Assembly: GCA_020650975.1 (NCBI GenBank)
Contig: JAIPMN010003198.1
Coordinates: 1 to 25,603 of the forward strand
Reading direction: 5' to 3'
Origin: Apostichopus californicus
Lineage: Eukaryota; Echinodermata; Holothuroidea; Aspidochirotida; Stichopodidae
Length of the DNA: 25,603 nt
Program-made: the position numbers and the translations under genes
Shown here: positions 21,401-25,603 of the stretch, one piece after another
Layout of the letters: every line of letters starts with the position of its first letter
Numbering within the stretch: position 1 is the stretch's first letter
The notes under the pieces: generated by a model
The model's database searches: none
Seen by the model: only the letters and a program-made list of their open reading frames with translations
Told to the model about the DNA's origin: nothing

Positions 21401-23817
21401 AGATCTAGGTTCCTGGCTTGTGAATTCCAAACCAGTAAGGTTTGGGGAATCTGTGCATACTGAAAGGTACTATATACTGTATACTCTACACATCGTTGCT
21501 CTTTTCTCCCTGACAACATTCCCGAATTTCTTTTAGAATAAAACTGTAAGCTAAGAGTTTAGATCTAACTTGTCTTCCATTCAAGAGAAAGTTGTTGTCT
21601 TCATATTCTTCTCTGCTGACTATTGACATGTTCAGTATATATATTTCATAAATTACAGTGTAATTTTCAATAGACTCATCAGTCATGTCTGGTTCATTTG
21701 ATTGCGATTGATTGGTTTGTCAAGCGCCTAGAGCAGCTACTACTTCTCGTTTCTGAATCGGCGCTACGTAAATCCAACTTTATTATTACTATTATTAATG
21801 TAAAATAGCTACAGTACATTACATGTAAATTTGCCAAACAGCTCAGCTTACAGAACTTTGTTAACGATATAGGTAACTATGGCAATATTCTCTGGCTGAA
21901 ATAAAAACCAAATTGTTTAATAAGGATGCTGCTGCTTAAATGTGTAAAAAAAAAGCGTTAGTGCTAAAAACAAAGAAAAAAATTACTTACAATCGCAAAT
22001 GAACACATAAATTATCTCTGGTGTTGTAAAATTCATTATCGTTGCAGAGATATTCAAAAAAACTGTTTGGTGAAATATAGACTCTGAGCTCTACTCTCAA
22101 AGGTGTAATAATGGGATTTCACGCACACAAATTTATTTTATAGCTGGAAAATTGGAGGAGGGGATTGGGGGGGGGGGGAGGATTGGGTTTGGGATATTAA
22201 TTTAGCTAGTCTTAGAAAACCAAAGACTTCCACAAATGAAGGAGGAAAATAATAAATATTTCTCCAAAGAAAGAAGATACCCTGTTAATGATGATCTTCT
22301 AACCATCTTGATTCTACAGTAGTTGGTGAGAAAAGACAAATTTGTTCTTAAAATCAATCCTATATAGTCAACAAGTGGTGGCAACTGAAGAAGCATCTGA
22401 ACCACAGTGCTTAAATGGTACAAACACAGCATCTTGAGTCCAGTATGAGTGAAATTTACCGCAGTATGACTACACATACAATAATCTACTGCAAGGAATA
22501 ATTCAGTGTTCAAATTTTGTGTTCAAATTTTGTGTTCAAATTTTGTGTAGCAGTTTTCAAGGCCCTGGATTTTGTCCGTTATAAAATAATATGATTTCTG
22601 TGTAAAAAGGAAGGGAAGAACCCCTGTTTTCTACTTATAACAGCTTAGAAAATGTTTTTCCCCTCAGGTCTTTTGTTGTGTTTCTCTGTAAAAGCTTGAA
22701 AAGGAAGTTGTGAATAACTTCAAGGTAATTCACTGCAAACTTCCATTGTTGGAGATCCGTCATGCAACATGCTGTAGTATGGTATTAGTTGTCTGTACAG
22801 TAATGTGGTTGGAATACTTGAATAAGAAAAAACAGAGACAATTTACAATATCTCTATAACCAACAGGAAACTTATAGCAACTACCACAATTTCCTGAACC
22901 GCTTTCTTCAATCCAACAGATTGAATAACTGTAATGGAAGTCACTTTCAGGATGTCTATAATTACCTTGGACTACAATTGCCTTTTACGATAGTTTTTAA
23001 CATTTTTAAATCATATTTATTATTTTTTATATCATGATTATTATTATTATTATTTTTTTTTTCCCTTTCCTTCTTTTATTTACCAGAGAGGCACACATCA
23101 ACAGAATTAGGATACAAGCTTCTCTTTCATCGGGTGCTCGGTGACAATATTCTTTTTGAGACGGGTGATGAAGGGTTACGAGTCGCTTCAGTCATACATA
23201 GTCTCTTCGGGCCTCAAGTCTTACCTGCAGTGGAGCCCTTAGTTGATAGAGTTATCCTTAAACATTTTTATGCACTCGATAAATTGTAAGTCTGTTTTGA
23301 ACACCTTTATGACTTAAAAGTTCATTTAAATATAACAATTTGTTTGTAGTTTTGGCAATTTAAAAATCACACTGTAGGAAAGCTATTTTGGAGAATTTAT
23401 GGCAGGTCTTCAACTTTCTGAATAGCTGGCATGTATGTAGATACAGTAACTCGCATGTTTGTTGAATTGGTAGAACTAGAAACCCTGGGAAATATATATT
23501 GATGTCCTTGTAAGTAGAATTCACAGAGGTTTTCTGTAATTATGTTGAAATATATCAATGTATCAAATGCAACAGTTGAGCAAAATGGTGATTTTTATCT
23601 TGATATTTATTGTTTGTTTGTTATCATTGTTCACAATATCAGCTTTTTTTTCTTTGTCACGCTTTTCTACATCCTCATAGAAACGCAGTCCCCGTTTACA
23701 CAACATTTAAAGCATTTGCCACAGAACTTTCACTTGCATTATTCATGGGGCTTGATCCAGATGAGAACGAAGCCTTATTTAAACAGGTCTCAGGGCTAGC
23801 AACAGCACATTGGCATG
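18213..23817 (+). CDS. Cytochrome P450-like protein, N-terminal part, gene continues past window
   Basis: Coding exons 18235-18424, 23087-23285 and 23681-23817, with the 5' UTR in the first exon from 18213. Exit phases 1, 2, 1 join in frame for 175 codons plus one base. The start has the P450 entry pattern (G-S-x-G-W near 7-10, then a DP..FI..R...Y helix at 23-35). Exon 2 has the GDNILF..GDEG.R stretch (82-95) where P450s have the B'-C region, and exon 3 a helix-rich block like helices E-F. The haem-binding Cys lies in the part not seen. ATG 18235 is the start because an in-frame TAA (18226-18228) precedes it. The protein lacks an N-terminal membrane anchor, unlike most animal microsomal P450s but like CYP74-clan enzymes; CYP26-like is another possibility. 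Family assignment is uncertain. Confidence 0.65.
19223..19240. repeat. Perfect 18-bp palindrome
   Basis: ATGTACAGTACTGTACAT is fully self-complementary and belongs to the same TGTACAG word family as the palindrome at 10388. Confidence 0.9.
20681..20806. repeat. GATTAC-rich fold-back repeat
   Basis: GATTAC and its complement GTAATC recur across the stretch. The centre, 20764-20787, is an inverted repeat with 11-bp perfect arms (ACGATTACATG / CATGTAATCGT) around GG. Such short fold-backs can be relics of small DNA elements. Confidence 0.7.
21690..21800. repeat. AGCGCC / GGCGCT dispersed repeat with ATT microsatellite
   Basis: On the minus strand a TAATAATAAAG run leads into ACGTAGCGCCGATTC, then CTCTAGGCGCTTGAC. 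The two GC-rich words can pair. This arrangement is familiar from small dispersed repeats in many marine invertebrate genomes; the family is not identified. Confidence 0.4.
22507..22545. repeat. 13-bp tandem repeat, three perfect copies
   Basis: GTGTTCAAATTTT is repeated exactly three times in a row. Confidence 0.95.
23040..23062. repeat. ATT microsatellite upstream of P450 exon 2
   Basis: TTA/ATT repeats run into a poly-T tract that then becomes the pyrimidine tract of the exon 2 acceptor, so length change here could affect splicing. Confidence 0.75.
23087..23285 (+). CDS. P450-like gene exon 2
   Basis: It encodes residues 64-129 plus two bases of Leu130, including LGYKLLFHRVLGDNILF and the VASVIHSLFGPQVLPAVEP helix region. 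The acceptor is TTTATTTACCAG and the donor AAATT|GTAAGT. It is open only in the phase carried over from exon 1, which supports the join. The Arg of GLR (95) may correspond to the haem-propionate Arg of the P450 C helix, but no Trp precedes it by three positions. Confidence 0.65.
23681..23817 (+). CDS. P450-like gene exon 3
   Basis: It encodes residues 130-175 plus one base of Gly176: VYTTFKAFATELSLALFMG, then LDPDENEALFKQVS and a TAHWHG end. This resembles the P450 E helix and following segment (FDIA..LLGLD). The acceptor is CATCCTCATAG and the donor CATG|GTAAGT. Longer open frames here on both strands read past the splice sites and are not coding as such. Confidence 0.65.
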
Positions 23818-24520
23818 GTAAGTCGGGTGTCATCAGCATACTCAGGTACTCATGCATCAATACTACTGTGCAGAGAAAAGGATTCAAAGGATCCGGTTTC
23901 GTTTTAGCTTCAAGTATCACTCTTAAAGAGGTGGCACATCGATCCTTGACCATGTGTTTCACCAAAAAAATATATTCTGTGCTTCAGAGATGATCGATAG
24001 ATATCAGAAGTGGAAACATTGCAGAAATCTCAAGTTAGATGTTACCTGTACTGTTTGTTCTGTACACTTTGTGTGTATGACAACGTATGACATATGTTGA
24101 CCAGCAAGAAAATGTTTAAAACTTGCATTCCATCTCCCTGTCTACTTCTCCTATCCAATCAAGTTTCCTTTCAAACATCTTAATAAAGATGAAGACAGAA
24201 TGAAAGAGGCCATTCAGATCTATGGCACAAATCTTGCGGAAACCATGTCACCTCATTGAAACATGGGACATCGAAACGATGAACGTTACTTTAATCATGT
24301 TTGACAGCGATACCATACAGTAGACTAAATCCAACTGAGAATTCCTAATGTATTACATACTGTGGCACAGCAGGTAGTAGATTGGGAGAGGGACATGGGT
24401 CTCTGGGATATTAATGTATCCTGTAAATTACATGTCATTTACTGTTAGGATCCATGCTGTTCCTTGACGTAACATATGTCTGAAAATAATGTGGTCATTC
24501 ACACGCCCCCTGTGACATAA
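23818..24520 (+). other. Downstream part of P450-like gene, probably intron 3
   Basis: No exon continuing the P450 frame was found here. ACATCGAAACGATGAACG at about 24269-24286 resembles the tails of dispersed retroelements. Confidence 0.5.
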
Positions 24521-25603
24521 ATATTCAGTATCATGGAGTCATTTACATTTCACAATCCAATGTATATGCTTTACGTTTTGACCGTTCCTTGAGTGCGGCA
24601 TTTATAACGTTCTGTTGTTCTATGTAGTGGGATCTTCAATCCTGGTAGGATTATCATTGGTAATGATTGCGTTTATCAGTCATGGGCATTATTTGAACAT
24701 GTGACGTGAATATTCAGTATCATGGAGTCATTTACATTTCACAATACAATGCTTTACGTTTTGACCGGTTCCTTGAGTGCGGCATTTATAAGGTTCTGTT
24801 GTTCTATGTAGTGGGATCTTCAATCCTGGTAGGATTTTTATTGGTAATGATTGCGTTGATCAGTCATGGGCATTATTTGAACATGTGACGTTAATATTCA
24901 GTATCATGGAGTCATTTGCATTTCACAATCCAATGTATACATGCTTTACGTTTTGACCGTTCCTTGAGTGCAGCATTTATAACGTTCTGTTGTTATATGT
25001 AGTGGGATCTTCAATCCTGGTAGGATTGTCATTGGTAATGATTGCGTTGATCAGTCATGGGCATTATTTGAACATGTGACGTGAATATTCAGTATCATGG
25101 AGTCATTTACATTTCATAATACAATGTATATGCTTTACGTTTTGACCGTTCCTTGAGTGCGGCATTTATAAGGGTCTGTTGTTCTATGTAGTGGGATCTT
25201 CATTCCTGGTAGAATTGTCATTGGTAATGATTGCGTTGATCAGTCATGGGCATTATTTGAACATGTGACGTGAATATTCAGTATTATGGAGTCATTTACA
25301 TTTCACAATACAATGTATATGCTTTACGTTTTGACCGGTTCCTTGAGTGCGGCATTTATAAGGTTCTGTTGTTCTATGTAGTGGGATCTTCAATCCTGGT
25401 AGGATTGTTATTGGTAATGATTGCGTTGATCAGTCATGGGCATTATTTGAACATGTGACGTTAATATTCAGTATCATGGAGTCATTTGCATTTTACAATC
25501 CAATGTATACATGCTTTACGTTTTGACCGTTCCTTGAGTGCAGCATTTATAACGTTCTGTTGTTATATGTAGTGGGATCTTCAATCCTGGTAGGATTGTC
25601 ATT
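24521..25603. repeat. Satellite array of about 189-bp units with trimer higher-order repeat
   Basis: Units start (at ATATTCAGTA) at 24521, 24710, 24894, 25085, 25274 and 25464; the last is cut by the window end. Units 3 and 6 share private variants (TTTGCATTT, GTATACATGC, GTGCAGC, TTATATG) and differ by one base over the visible 140 bp. Units 2 and 5 share CCGGTTCC and a GACGTTA end. Units 1 and 4 share the remaining state. The array is therefore (A-B-C) repeated with a period near 567 bp. Open frames of about 60 codons recur simply because the unit recurs. Confidence 0.95.

Larger units (their letters stand above)
18425..23086 (+). other. Large intron 1 of the P450-like gene
   Basis: About 4.7 kb between the GTGAGG donor and the TTTACCAG acceptor. 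It contains poly-C tracts (about 18858-18868, 20424-20435), a poly-G run (about 22166-22177), an 18-bp palindrome, a GATTAC-rich fold-back, an AGCGCC-type repeat and a 13-bp tandem repeat, some listed separately. The 66-codon minus-strand frame at 21486-21686 has protein-like composition but no recognisable family. Confidence 0.6.

Noticed and set aside
21660-21690. CTGATGAGTC on the minus strand, as in a hammerhead ribozyme
   Set aside because: The following bases give no convincing stem II and no GAAAC with a matching stem III.
24706-25458. Repeated 60-62 codon frames in the satellite
   Set aside because: The same frame reappears because the DNA unit repeats; other units break it, so there is no sign of selection on a protein.

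Overview
The window looks like nuclear DNA of a marine invertebrate deuterostome, most likely an echinoderm. It is AT-rich. Its genes are split into short exons by GT-AG introns, and the non-coding DNA carries simple repeats, small tandem duplications and fold-back elements. Frequent TACAGTA/TGTACA palindromes, TAGGCCTA motifs and TGACCTTTGACC tracts fit my impression of echinoderm genomes. That assignment is inference; no species is claimed.

Left third, minus strand (802-8386): a complete uracil-DNA glycosylase gene (UNG, family 1). I rebuilt eight coding exons from similarity and splice signals; all seven junctions keep the frame. The product is 313 residues, from a PCNA-binding N-terminus (positions 4-11) through an RPA-binding-type helix to the catalytic domain. 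Asp152 (GQDPYH), Asn211 and His275 (HPSPLS) are present. This is the nuclear (UNG2-type) form. The residues right after GQDPYH are N-V-R instead of the usual G-P-N.

Middle (about 8.4-18.2 kb): mostly non-coding DNA. It holds the UNG 5' flank with E2F- and ETS-like sites, an inverted-repeat element (9390-9854), two two-copy tandem duplications (109 bp and 252 bp periods), palindromes and microsatellites. One plus-strand stretch (13399-13606) looks like an unrecognised coding exon with a good donor, perhaps followed by a short exon at 14060. A retroelement-like fragment with a hammerhead-like core lies at about 17925-18000.

Right third, plus strand (18213 to beyond the window): the first three coding exons of a gene whose product resembles the N-terminal half of a cytochrome P450 without a membrane anchor. 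Its first coding intron is about 4.7 kb. After exon 3 no further exon is recognisable. The window ends inside a satellite array of about 189-bp units (24521-25603) with a clear three-unit higher-order structure.

The two genes have no evident functional link: one removes uracil from DNA, the other is probably a haem-thiolate enzyme. No tRNA, rRNA, CRISPR or bacterial-type feature was seen.
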